From Garcia nutans (Eukaryota > Streptophyta > Magnoliopsida > Malpighiales > Euphorbiaceae), in the NCBI GenBank assembly GCA_947685225.1, contig CANTUV010000024.1:22090001-22154000 (forward strand): a DNA stretch of 64,000 bases, read 5' to 3'. Positions within the stretch are counted from its first letter, which is position 1, and each line of letters starts with the position of its first letter. Below the pieces are notes generated by a model, which worked only from the letters and a program-made list of their open reading frames with translations, was not told the origin of the DNA and did no database searches. Shown here piece after piece: positions 19,156 through 30,654 of the stretch. The position numbers were made by a program, and so were the translations under genes.

Positions 19156-21525
19156 CTAAAAAAAAACATCGCCTATTGCAGGAGGGAGCAAATCGCTCAT
19201 CCCGAGTCCACCCGAAGCGGGAGCACCAAAATCCCTATTACCTTGGAGTTTCAACCTATCATGGTCTTCATCGGAAGGGGACAAAAGGATCTCATGGTCA
19301 TCAGTTTGGGGGCCTCTTGATGAAGAAGTGCCAGGATCCCTCATCCTTTGAAATCGGTAGTCTCGAAAATTTTGTTCGGATTGATGATATAAATTTTCAA
19401 AGTGAGAAGCCTGTTGACGACTTGCGGCCAACTCTTCTTGAAGTTTCTTATTTTGATCTTCAAGCATCCGCTGTGAGCCAGAAAGGAAAAAGGTAAGAAC
19501 ATACATAACCATGCATAAATATAGCATAAATTACTATGAAATAAGAAAACCCACTAGGTAATTCATATCAATGCCCTGCGGATGAGATGGCATATCTGGT
19601 GGGCTAGAATGAGCAAACGAAGGGGCAGTAAAAGAAGGTCCAGCCTCATGATCAAATGAACCAACAGCCTGCAACAATCATTAAAGAATTAAAAAAGAAA
19701 GAAGATGTTGCAAAGGAAGAATGGTAAAAGTTTTACCTGAGAAGTACTACCCCCGAGATGTGGAACGAACTCTCCTGCATCTTCATGATGTTCCTTTCTA
19801 CCCTCATTTTCTTTGAAAATTTCCCGTACACCAACAGGAGATACATCAAAGTTCAAGAGCCTTCTTTGAATAAGATGGGCATAAAATGCACCTGGTAGAT
19901 GGAGAAATGTCTCAACACCATAACCGTACCGAGCCGACCACCATGCATCCTCCGGCATTGACATAATATTTAAAGTATATTTTGGGCAATGCATTGGAAC
20001 TCTTCGCTGCTCTGGACCAAGAAACCACTCATAAACTCTCTCTCTGAGAAACCAACCACTAGACACTAGGCCAGTGATGACCCGGCGAGTATGTTGGAAA
20101 GATAGCGCAGCCTTCATGAAGGATGACCAGTTTGTCCGCTCTTCTGGGTTCCACCAGGCCAAATTCACCTGCAAAATAACATAAGGTAAGTGAACTTTCA
20201 CATAAAATTTAAAGCATACTAATGCTATTTTACCTGGTCCCAGGTTAAGCGGCTCAACACGAAGCGTTGGGTATGCACGTGGTGAGAGCCGGGAACTTCC
20301 ACGCGATCTGACAACCAGAAATTTAATCTCAGATACCCGACTCTCTCTCAGGAAATACCGGGTACCCTCATGAGGTTGTGTTCATATGCTATGCCTACAA
20401 TAATAGTAAAGATCAAATTCATACAAGAAAGGAGCAAAATTGACATTGGTAGAAGAAGAATACCTCGACAACCGCCATCAAGCCGACAAAAGACTTCTTA
20501 TTTCGAAAAATTTTATCAAGACCATGGTAAAGACAGGCAAGACCAACGTCACCCCAGCCAAAAGATGGTACTTTCCTAAATTAAGAAAGGGCCCTCAACA
20601 CTGACAAGTGGATGGAGGATTCAGTGCTGCCTAAGATGGTCGACCCAAGCAAATATAACAAAAATCCTCAAGCATACTGTTGGGCCGTGTCTCTGTGAAC
20701 CCGTCCTTCGTAGTTCATCCAATAGCTACGAATCGGTTCAATTTTATCTTAAAAGGCCCCTTATATGATGGTTCCATACCAATTAATTGCTGAATTTCTT
20801 CAAATGTTAAAATATCATTGGTCAGAGGAACCGAAACACCATCATATCGAAGGCCGGCTATAACAGTAAAATCAACCAGACCAATTATCATCTCTCCAAT
20901 GGGCAAGTGAAAAGTGTGGGTTGTTTCCAACCATCATTCTGCAAGTTCCTGGACTACGCTTCGGTCTATCAGATACTCCTCGGATGGCAATTGTAAGATG
21001 AAGCTCTCAAAGTCGCAATCTCGAATAATCTGCCTTACCCGAGAAGGCACTACATCATACCATTGTAGGACTTTGTAGATACACCCTCCAGCTCGAACTA
21101 CACAACGATCATGCTAACACGAAGCCAGGTGAGTGAATACAAGGTAAGTACATATTATCCTATCTGCTTAAATTAATATATTTTTTCTAAATTTTCAAAA
21201 AAATTAAAATAATATAAAAATATAAAAAAAATAATGGTAAACACAATAATAATAAAAGAGCATAATATAAAAAAATAAATCAAAAATAAAAAATAATAAA
21301 AAACTAAAGATAATAATATAAACAAATAACAAAAAAATATAAAAAAGGGATGAAAAAATATAAAAAAAAAGAAAAAGAAAAAAGAAAAATAATTACCGTG
21401 CTCTTTTGGTTTGAACTACGATGAAGCGGCATCCCGGCTAGTAGATCTATATTTTTGTCTTCATGATGTTGAATAAACTCTAATAACTCAGCATTAGAAT
21501 GAGTCCCTGACCTTGAAGCATGCAT
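19156..21525 (-). pseudogene. Antisense plant-mobile-domain (PMD) gene in Tat1 (six exons)
   Basis: Proposed exons: 21525-21397, 21113-20464, 20394-20234, 20168-19737, 19668-19555, 19470-19156. Most introns have clear GT...AG borders (for example GCACG|GTAATT, TTTTGCAG|GTGAAT); the exon-5 donor is weak. PMD signature (PF10536-type): ESFILQLPSEEYLID, AE-stop-WLETTHTFHLPIGEM, GFLLYLLGSTILGS, FGWGDVGLACLYHGLDK, VNLAWWNPEERTNW. The C-terminal exon is a coiled coil (RMLEDQNKKLQEELAASRQQ) with a Ser/Gly-rich tail. The TGA in AE-stop-WL replaces the family Arg (CGA to TGA). Antisense PMD ORFs between pol and the 3' LTR are known in some Tat elements. PMD proteins of the host act in silencing (MAIN family); a role in the transposon is unproven. 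Confidence 0.8.
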
Positions 21526-21617
21526 TTTTTTTTAAAACTATGTTCTAAATTTGAAAGAATTTGAGAGAATTATAGAAATTATAAATTTTGCTGTGAATGA
21601 AATGAAGGAATTCATTG

Positions 21618-21627
21618 ATTTATATAG
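21618..21627 (-). promoter_or_regulatory. TATA box for antisense PMD gene
   Basis: Minus-strand TATATAAATC about 95 nt upstream of the ATG at 21525, leaving room for a 5' UTR of about 60 nt. A palindromic array lies just upstream (21665-21850), a plausible promoter-proximal element. Confidence 0.55.
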
Positions 21628-21664
21628 AGAAATAGCAAGAAAAAAACAAAATTCAAAACTAAGT

Positions 21665-21850
21665 TTACTGTTCATGAATAGTAAAATTTACTATTGATGA
21701 ATAGTAAAATTTACTATTTATGAATGGTAAATTACTATTGATGAATAATAAAATATATTTACTACTATTTATGAATAGTAAGTTACTATTTATGAATAGT
21801 CAATAGTGCATGAACAATGACTACACAGTAAATAAACAGTAAATTTAATT
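21665..21850 (-). repeat. Palindromic GAATAGTAAA/TTTACTATT array upstream of antisense promoter
   Basis: About seven units of 22-27 bp, e.g. ATGAATAGTAAAATTTACTA, each close to its own reverse complement, running from about 40 bp upstream of the antisense TATA box. No ORF. It could act as an enhancer/operator-like array or a structured transcript segment; neither is shown. Confidence 0.6.
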
Positions 21851-21890
21851 ATTTACTCAAATGTTTGCGTGTGTATAATTTTTTTTTACA

Positions 21891-21909
21891 AGCAGGGGGC
21901 AAGGAGAAG
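21891..21909 (+). other. Upstream PPT-like motif of Tat1
   Basis: AGCAGGGGGCAAGGAGAAG, nearly the same core as the PPT at 22767-22781 but about 870 bp upstream, on the other side of the tandem array. Equivalent motifs exist in Tat0 (45768-45786), Tat2 (31941-31961, minus) and Tat3 (57238-57255). Confidence 0.6.
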
Positions 21910-21974
21910 ACATGTGCATAAAAAATAGTCAAAATTTTTGAAATCGATAAATTATTTTTTTGCAGATAATTAAA

Positions 21975-22740
21975 TCTTTATTAGCTCGGGTCCAGAATCC
22001 AAATTATTTTTAGGTCCAGAACCTAGAATCTCTTCTAAGTCCAGAACTTAACTTGGGTCCAGAATCCAAATTATCCTTGGGTTCAGAACCTAGAATCTCT
22101 TAAAAGTCCAGAACTTAGCTCGGGTCCAGAACCCAAATTATCTTTAGGTCCAGAACCTAGAATCTCTTCTAAGTCAAGAACATAGTTCGGGTCCAGAACC
22201 CAAATTAGCCTTATGTCCAGAACCTAGAATCTCTTCTAAGTTTAAAACTTAGCTTGGTTCCAGAACCCAAATTATCCTTAGGTCCAAAACCTAGAATCTC
22301 TTCTAAGTCTAGAACTTAGCTCGGGTCCAGAACCCAAATCATCCTTAGGTCCAAAACCTAAAATCTCTTCTAAGTCCAGAACTTTGCTTGGGTCTAGAAC
22401 CCAAATTATCCTTAGGTCCAGAACCTAGAATCTCTTCTAAGTCCATAACGTAGCTCGGGTCCAGAATCCAAATTTTCCTTAGGTCCAGAACCTAGAATCT
22501 CTTTAAAGTCTAGAACTTAGCTCGGGTCCGGAGCCCAAATTACCCTTAGGTACATAACCTAGAATCTCTTCTAAGTCCAGAACTTAGCTTGGGTCCAGAA
22601 CCCAAATTATCCTTAGGTCCAGAACCTAAAATTACGCTTAGGTCCAAAACCTAAAATTATCCTTGAGTCCAGAAATTGAACCGGGTCCAGAACCAAAAAC
22701 CTCAACTATCTCAAAAATTAAGTCTTATTGCTTTTCACTC
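21975..22740 (+). repeat. Tandem array in Tat1 3' region (~65-bp units)
   Basis: About eleven units of 62-66 bp, each containing GGTCCAGAACC, AAGTCCAGAACTT and GGGTCCAGAACCC, i.e. three short inverted repeats around CCAGA. No protein. It ends about 30 bp before the PPT. Confidence 0.85.
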
Positions 22741-22766
22741 TCTTTCACTAAAGTCTCAGATCATTC

Positions 22767-22781
22767 AAGCAGAGGGCAAAC
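22767..22781 (+). promoter_or_regulatory. Tat1 polypurine tract
   Basis: AAGCAGAGGGCAAAC directly abuts the 3' LTR start TGTAGACCC, which defines it as the plus-strand primer. Confidence 0.85.
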
Positions 22782-24837
22782 TGTAGACCCTTAATTTTTG
22801 ACCCAGTCCGGTCCAATATTTAATTAGTCCAAAATAATTTTTGTATTGTCCAATATATTTTAATTAGTCCAAAATAATTTTTGTGTTGTCCAATATATTT
22901 TAATTAGTCCAAAACAAATTTTGTGTTATCTTAATTAAATAATATTTGCTTTAGTATTTAGTTTTTATAATTAATAAAAATAAACAAATAATAATAATAA
23001 ACAAATAAATAAAAATAAAAATAAAAATCAGCAATGAAAATTTTCTTCGCCGAAAAGGGTTTGGACTAAATGGCCTGCAGGCAGTTTCGCTCCCGCAAAT
23101 TCCCACGACAGTTTTTTTTTGCTAGCAAAATTTTTTCGCAGCAGTTTTTTTTCGCCAGCGAAATTTTTCCGACGCAATATTTTCCGAAACCAAATTCAAT
23201 TTGGTTTCTTTTTGCTTTTCTTAATTAATGTTAGATTCTGTAAACAATTAAGATTAATCACCAAAATCATCCATAAATAGGACTAAAAACAACACAGAAA
23301 GGAGGACAAGAAGGGAGGACAATCGAGTGAAGGAAAAACTTAGAAAAAGTGATCGGACTTTAAAACTTTTTGGCAGAGATTAACGATAGGACTTTTGAGA
23401 GAAGCAAACAAGAAATTCAATCCATCAAAGGCAACCATCTTGCCTTTGTCCTTGTTCATCCAGGAAATAATTTTTGGTGGAACCAACGAATGGTGGTTTG
23501 AATCTCTAATTTCTTTTTATTTTCTTATAGTAGCTTTGTTTCTTTGATTCTTAAGATTATACACACAGAACCTTGATTTATAAAAACATAGTAACATTGA
23601 TCTTCGTTTCAATAACATAAAAACTTTTCTATTTCTAAATACCTTCAAAACCCTAATTCATTTCCTTTTTTTTTCCAAAAAATCGTAAATCGTTCATTCT
23701 GTTTCTTCTAGAACTTAAGAACCCTAACCTATTTCTTCAAAACCTTAAAACCCTAAATTGTTACTGCTATTTCCAAAAACCCTAAAAAAAATACTCTTTT
23801 ATTTCCAAAAACCTTAAATCATTTTTCCTATTTCTAAAAGCTCTTAAAAACCCTAAACCGTTTTCTTTTAATTCTATTCCAAAGTTTCAAAATGCTTTGT
23901 TAAATATCCAAACTCTATTAACAAACTCTAAACTTACCTTACAGTTTCTAAAAATAACAAAAAGTTTTATAAAACTCTAAACTATTTTCTTCAATCCTAA
24001 AACCAAACATATTTTTCGAAACACTAAAAAACCCTAATTCCCTCAAAACCAAAACCATAAACCCTAGTTTTCCTAAACCCTAACCCTAATCCTTAAAACC
24101 TTATAGACCTAAACATTCAAATCCAATATAGTAAAACCAAAATAACAATCTGTTACCAAACCTATTTATTTTAAATCACAATAGCATTATTTTCATAAAA
24201 CATCCAAAACCCTAAATCTTTAAAACGTCCAGTAGCATTATTCGCCTAAAAAAATAATATTAGTTACTCAAAATTCCAAAACCCTATTTTCTAAATTCTA
24301 AACCCTAAAATCTGAAATTTACCTATAATCCTAGAAGCCAATTTTCAAAATTTCCTGGGGCGCTGTCCCCTTGATCCCCGCCGTATGTATTTATTACTTT
24401 ATTTAATTTTAGATTTGATTATGTAGTTTATTTATTTAATTTCAATGCTTGATTTATTTAATTTATCATAGATAATGCTTATTATATATTTTGATTGATG
24501 TTTAATATCTTTGGTAATGATTTATTTATGATGAATGGTTATTTATTTCTATCGATTTATTTTGATTTCCAAATGTTGTAAGAGGTATGCTTCCACTTTG
24601 TGGGTACCTCATTAATTAAGTTCTTTGTAATGTAAATTGCTTTTATATTTTTTTGGACCAATGTAAAGGACATGTTTCTACCTTTCGGTGGGTGTCCTAT
24701 TAGTTTAGACATGGATGATGTAAGGACATGTTTCCATCCTTGGATGGGTGTCCATTTATTTCCTTTGCTTGGACATTGCTTTGATTTTAATATAATAATG
24801 CTTTATTTCAATTGTTGCGTGCAATATGGATAATATT
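22782..24837 (+). repeat. Tat1 3' LTR, first part
   Basis: Matches the 5' LTR from TGTAGACCC onward without the copia solo LTR. It shares the AAACCCTAA tract (23640-24310), a deletion near 24350-24390 relative to the 5' LTR, and the hairpins at 24582-24611, 24668-24697 and 24724-24753. It breaks at GGATAATATT (24837), where Tat2 enters, and resumes at 45415. Confidence 0.9.
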
Positions 24838-27800
24838 TGTGAGCGTAGATTTTCGCCCCCACTCCCGGTGGAATAGTTCTTATGACTTTGGTACTGTTTA
24901 GGCTCGAGGCCTTAGAGAACACGGACCTAAGTCCGGAGAAAATGGTGTCGCCACCCGGACGGGCCGGGAAAAAGAAAGGAGTGGATGACTCGATTCCTAA
25001 GGAATCCCTAACCCCTTTATGGGTTCGAAAAATTGGGTACGTGTGGGGAAGGTGAGAAATGGCCCAGGACCCCCACAATGCCTGGTTCATTGGAATCGGC
25101 CTCCTTTACAGGTCTCAATATTATAAAATTCTTAAGTATAATAATATTATCCATATTACACACAATAATTAAAAGAAAGCATCATTATATTAAAATCAAA
25201 GCAATGTCCAAACAAAGCAAATAAATGGACACCCATCCAAGGATGGAAACATGTCCTTACATCACATGCCTAAATAAGACACCCACCAAAAGGTAGAAAC
25301 ATGCCCTTTACATAGGTTCTAAAATAGAAAAGCAAATTAAATTACATGATATTTAACTAATGAGGTACCCACCAAGTGGAAACATACCTCTTACAACATT
25401 TGGAAGTCTGAACAAATTGAGAAAATAAATAACCATTCACCATAAATAAATCATTCATCAAAGCTATAAAAGAAACATCCATCCATGATAAATTAAATAA
25501 ATCAAGTATTAAAATTAAATAAATTAAAGCATAAGTGATAAATCAAAGCATAATCAAATATAGAATTAAATAAAGCAAATAAAAGTCCAATTATAGCTAC
25601 TGTGACTTTTTAGGGAATTAAAATAGATTAGGGTTTTATGTTTTAAAAGGTTAGTTAGACTCTTTGATCAACTAAATTAACGTTTGAATGGTGAAATCAT
25701 GAAACAAGGGTTTTAGACACTTTAAAATACTTTTGATTCATGGTTTTAAATTGTAATTTCAAGATACTGTGTAAAATTTAAAGTATTTTTTTTTGGTTTT
25801 TAATGTTTTAAAGGATTAGAGCATAGAAAAATTAGGGTTTAAAGTTTTAAAGGGTTAGGGTTTACTATTTTAGGTTTAAAAGTTGAATTTTGGATTTTAG
25901 GATTTAGAATTAGGGTCTCGGGTAATGAATTTGAATTAGGGTTTAGAAAGACAATTTGATGATTTAATGAAGTTTTATGAATTTAAACAAACGGATTGAA
26001 GTTTTTATAAATAGAAAAGATGTTTTTTAAGGTTTTTTTAATGAAATATAACCTAGTTTAAAATTTTGAAAGAAACAAAATCAAATTTCGTTTTGTTAAA
26101 AAAGTTGTTTAATTAGAGTTTTAAGATTTTTAAGAAGAAAATATAAAAATTTTAAGTCTTTTTGGAAAATAAAGTAACTATTTAGTGTTTTTAACTTTTG
26201 GAAAAACTAAATTAGAGTTATAAGGTTTTTGATTTGAAAAATAAAATTTCATAGATCAGGCTATTGTGAAAAAATAAAACAAAAATTAGAATCTCATACC
26301 TCCTTTTGTTGATTCTCCAAAAATTATTTTTCTTGGATGAACAAGAGCAAAGACAATTGCTGCCTTTGAATTGCTTAAATCGTGTCCCTGCTGTTCCGAA
26401 AAAAAATTGAATTGAATTGCTCCTTTTTCCTTCCTTGATTTGGTTTCAAATTTTCAAGTCCCTGTTGGTTTTTGGCCTCTTTAAATTAATTGCCTTTGGT
26501 CCTTATTTATAGTGATTTGATGTGGTTTATTCCTAATTAGTTAAGGCAAGTAATATTAATAAAAAAAAGAAACCAAAACCTAATTGAATTAGGTTTCAAA
26601 AAATTTGCGTCGGAAAAAATTGCACTGCCGAAAAAAATTGCCGCAGGAAAAAATATGCTTGCGAAAAAAAAACTGCGGCAGTGGGCGCGCTGGGGCGTCG
26701 CCCGCAGGAATTTCAAATTTTTTAAGGTCTTCTTTTTTATTCATGGTTTTAAATGGTAATTTCAAGCTATTGTGTAAAATTTAAAGTATTTATGATTTTA
26801 TGATTTTTAATGTTTTAAAGGATTAGAGCTTAGAAAAATTAAGGTTAGGGTTTAATATTTTAGGTTTAAAAGTTGAATTTTGGATTTTAGGATTTAGAAT
26901 TAGGGTTTCGGGTAATGAATTTGAATTAGGGTTTAGAAAGACAATTTGATTATTTCATGAAGTTTTATGAATTTAAACAAACAGATTGAAGTTTTTATAA
27001 ATAGAAAAGATGCTTTTTAAGGTTTTTTGAATGAAATAGAACCTAGTTTAAAATTTTGAAAGAAACAAAATCAAATTTTGTTTTGTTGAAAAAGATGTTT
27101 AATTAGAGTTTTATGATTTTTAAGAAGAAAAGAATAACAATTTTAAGTCTTTTTGGAAAATAAAGTAACGTTTTAGTGTTTTTAACATTGGGAAAAACTA
27201 AATTAGAGTTCTAAGGTTTTTTACTTGAAAAATAAAATTTCATAGATTATGCTACTGTGAAAAAATAAAACAAAAATTAGAATCTCATACCTTCTTTTAT
27301 TGATTCTCCAAAAATAATTCTTCTTGGATGAACAAGAGCAAAGACAATTGTTGCCTTTGAATTGCTTAAATCATGTCCCTGCTGTTCCAGAAAAAAATTG
27401 AATTGAATTGCTCCTTTTCCTTCCTTGATTTGGTTTCAAATTTTCAAGTCCTGGTTGGTTTTTGGCCTCTTTAAATTAATTGCCTTTGGTCCTTATTTAT
27501 AGTGATTTGATGTGGTTTATTCCTAATTAGTTAAGGCAAGTAATATTAATAAAAAAAGAAATTGAAACCTAATTGAATTAGGTTTCGAAAAATTGTGCTG
27601 CCGAAAAAAATTGCATTGGTTAAAATCAAATTAAAAGAAATTACATGGACACCCAATATTATAAAATTCTTAAGTATAATAATATTATCCATATTACACA
27701 AAATAATTAAAAGAAAGCATCATTATATTAAAATCAAAGCTATGTCCAAACAAAGCAAATAAATGGACACCCATCCAAGGATGGAAACATGTCCTTACAT

Positions 27801-30567
27801 CACATGCCTAAATAGGACACCCATCAAAAGGTAGAAACATGCCCTTTACATAGGTTCTAAAATAGAAATGCAAATTAAATTACACAATATTTAACTAATG
27901 AGGTACCCACCAAGTGGAAACATACCTCTTACAACATTTGGAAGTCTAAACAAATTGATAAAATAAATAACCATTTACCATAAATAAATCATTCATCAAA
28001 GCTATAAAATAAAATTCCATCCATGATAAATTAAATAAATCAAGTATTGAAATTAAATAAATTAAAGCATAAGAGATAAATCAAATCATAATCAAGTATA
28101 AAATTAAATAAAGCAAATAAAAGTCCAATTATAGCTACTGTGACTTTTTATGGAATTAAAATAGATTAGGGTTTTATGCTTTAAAAGGTTAGTAAGACTC
28201 TTTGATCAACTAAATTAACGTTTGAATGGTGAAATCATAAAACTAGGGTTTTAGACACTTTAAAATACTTTTGATTCATGGTTTTAAATTGTAATTTCAA
28301 GCTAATGTGTAATATTTAAAGTATTTATGTTTTTATGGTTTTTAATGTTTTAAAGGATTAGAGCTTAGAAAAATTAGGGTTTAAAGTTTTAAAGGGTTAG
28401 GGTTTACTATTTTAGGTTTAAAAGTTGAATTTTGGATTTTAGGATTTAGAATTAAGGTCTCGGGTAATGAATTTGAATTAGGGTTTAGAAAGACAATTTG
28501 ATGATTTCATGAAATTTTATGAATTTAAACAAACGGATTGAAGTTTTTATAAATAGAAAAGATGTTTTTTAAGGTTTTTTGAATGAAATAGAACCTAGTT
28601 TAAAATTTTGAAAGAAACAGAATCAAATTTTGCTTTGTTGAAAAAGATGTTTAATTAGAGTTTTAAGATTTTTAAGAAGAAAATATAACAATTTTAAGTC
28701 TTTTTGGAAAATAAAGTAACATTTTAGTGTTTTTAACTTTGGGAAAAACTAAATTAGAGTTCTAAGGTTTTTTATTTGAAAAATAAAATTTCATAGATCA
28801 TGCTACTGTGAAAAATTAAACAAAAATTAGAATCTCATACCACCTTTTGTTGATTCTCCAAAAATAATTCTTCTTAGATGAACAAGAACAAAGACAATTG
28901 CTGCCTTTGAATTGCTTAAATCGTGTCCCTACTGTTCCAGAAAAAAATTGAATTGAATTGCTCCTTTTCCTTCCTTGATTTGGTTTCAAATTTTCAAGTC
29001 CCTGTTGGTTTTCGACCTCTTTAAATTAATTGCCTTTGGTCCTTATTTATAGTAGTTTGATGTGGTTTATTCATAATTAGTTAAGGCAAGTAATATTAAT
29101 AAAAAAAAAAGAAACCAAAACCTAATTTAATTAGGTTTCGAAAAAATTGCATTGAAAAAAATTGCGCCGCCGAAAAAAATTACCGCAGGAAAAAATGCGC
29201 TGGCGAAAAAAAAAACTGCCACAGAAAACTGCGGCAGTGGGCGGACTGGGGCGTCGCCTGCAGGAATTTCAAAATTTTTAAGGTCTTCTTTTTTATTCAT
29301 GGTTTTAAATGGTAATTCAAGCTACTGTGTAAAATTTAAAGTATTTATGTTTTTATAGTTTTTAATGTTTTAAAGGATTAGAGCTTAGAAAAATTAGGGT
29401 TAGGGTTTACTATTTTAGGTTTAAAAGTTGAATTTTGGATTTTAGGATTTAGAATTAGGGTCTCGGGTAATGAATTTGAATTAGGATTTAGAAAGACAAT
29501 TTGATGATTTCATGAAGTTTTAAGAATTTAAACAAACGGATTGAAGTTTTTATAAATAGAAAAGATGTTTCTTAAGGTTTTTTAAATGAAATAGAACCTA
29601 GTTTAAAATTTTGAATGAAACAAAATAAAATTTTGTTTTGTTGAAAAAGATGTTTAATTAGAGTTTTAAGATTTTTAAGAAGAAAAAATAACAATTTTAA
29701 GTCTTTTTGGAAAATAAAGTAACTATTTAGTGTTTTTAACTTTGGGAAAACTAAATTAGAGTTCTAAGGTTTTTGATTTGAAAAATAAAATTTCATAGAT
29801 CATGCTACTGTGAAAAAATAAAACAAAAATTAGAATCTCATACCTCCTTTTGTTGATTCTCCAAAAATAATTCTTCTTGGATGAACAAGAACAAAGACAA
29901 TTGCTGCCTTTGAATTGCTTAAATCGTGTCCCTGCTGTTCCAGAAAAAAATTGAATTGAATTGCTCCTTTTCCTTCCTTGATTTGGTTTCAAATTTTCAA
30001 GTCCTTGTTGGTTTTCGGCCTCTTTAAATTAATTGTATTTGGTCCTTATTTATAGTGGTTTGATGTGGTTTATTCCTAATTAGTTAAGGCAAGTAATATT
30101 AATAAAAAAAAGAAATTGAAACCTAATTGAATTAGGTTTTGAAAAATTGCACTGCCGAAAAAAATTGTTGCAGTACAAAATACTCTTGCGAATAAAAATG
30201 AAAATCTACAGGGTTGGGGCGTCGCCCACAAGAAATTGCTTGGGTGACCATTTCAACCGTAGGATTTTCCTGTGGGAAAAATAGAAAATCTATTTTGCTC
30301 GCAGGAAAATCTTGCGAGCAAAAATGAAAAGCTATTTCGCCAGCAGGAATTTCCTGCGGCGCGATGATTTTTTCATCCCCGAATTTTTCGTCTCTGATTT
30401 TTATTTTTATTTTTTGAATTTTATTTGTTTATTTTTTTATTAAGAAAAATTAGATACTAAAGCAAAATTATTTAACAAAATTATTTTGGACCAATTAGAC
30501 AACAAAAATCATTTTGGACTAAATAAAACATATTGGACCGGATTGGGTCAAAAATTAAGGGTCTACA
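24838..30567 (-). repeat. Tat2 3' LTR (5.7 kb, internally duplicated)
   Basis: On the minus strand it runs TGTAGACCC (30567) to ...TACGCTCACA (24838). It is over twice the length of the Tat1 LTR because of a 2.5-kb tandem duplication, itself containing two ~1-kb repeats (annotated next). U3 has a perfect 11-bp stem (TTTTGCTCGCA/TGCGAGCAAAA, 30293-30323). The hairpin module appears twice: about 25232-25392 and 27770-27931. All short ORFs here are spurious. Confidence 0.88.
25113..30165 (-). repeat. Two-by-two nested tandem duplication in Tat2 LTR
   Basis: Unit 1 25113-27651, unit 2 27652-~30165; both start AATATTATAAAATTCTTAAG. Within each, the ~1-kb block starting GATTCATGGTTTTAAATKG or TTATTCATGG occurs twice (about 25736 and 26742; 28272 and 29296). 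Each block ends in a GC-rich AAAAAATTGCNCTGCCG segment (26600, 27590, 29150, 30140). Four near-identical intron-like AT-rich blocks result. Confidence 0.8.
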
Positions 30568-30582
30568 GTTTTCCCCCTGCTT
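30568..30582 (-). promoter_or_regulatory. Tat2 polypurine tract
   Basis: Minus-strand AAGCAGGGGGAAAAC abuts the LTR start TGTAGACCC at 30567. Confidence 0.85.
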
Positions 30583-30654
30583 GAATGATCTGAAACCTTA
30601 GTGAAAGAGAATGAAAAGCAATAAGACTTAATTTTTGATGAGATGTTTAAGGTT

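Noticed and set aside
19156..21525. Host PMD gene captured between two elements
   Set aside because: It lies wholly between pol and the PPT of Tat1 without its own flanking duplications, in the position and orientation known for Tat accessory genes. It is treated as part of the element.
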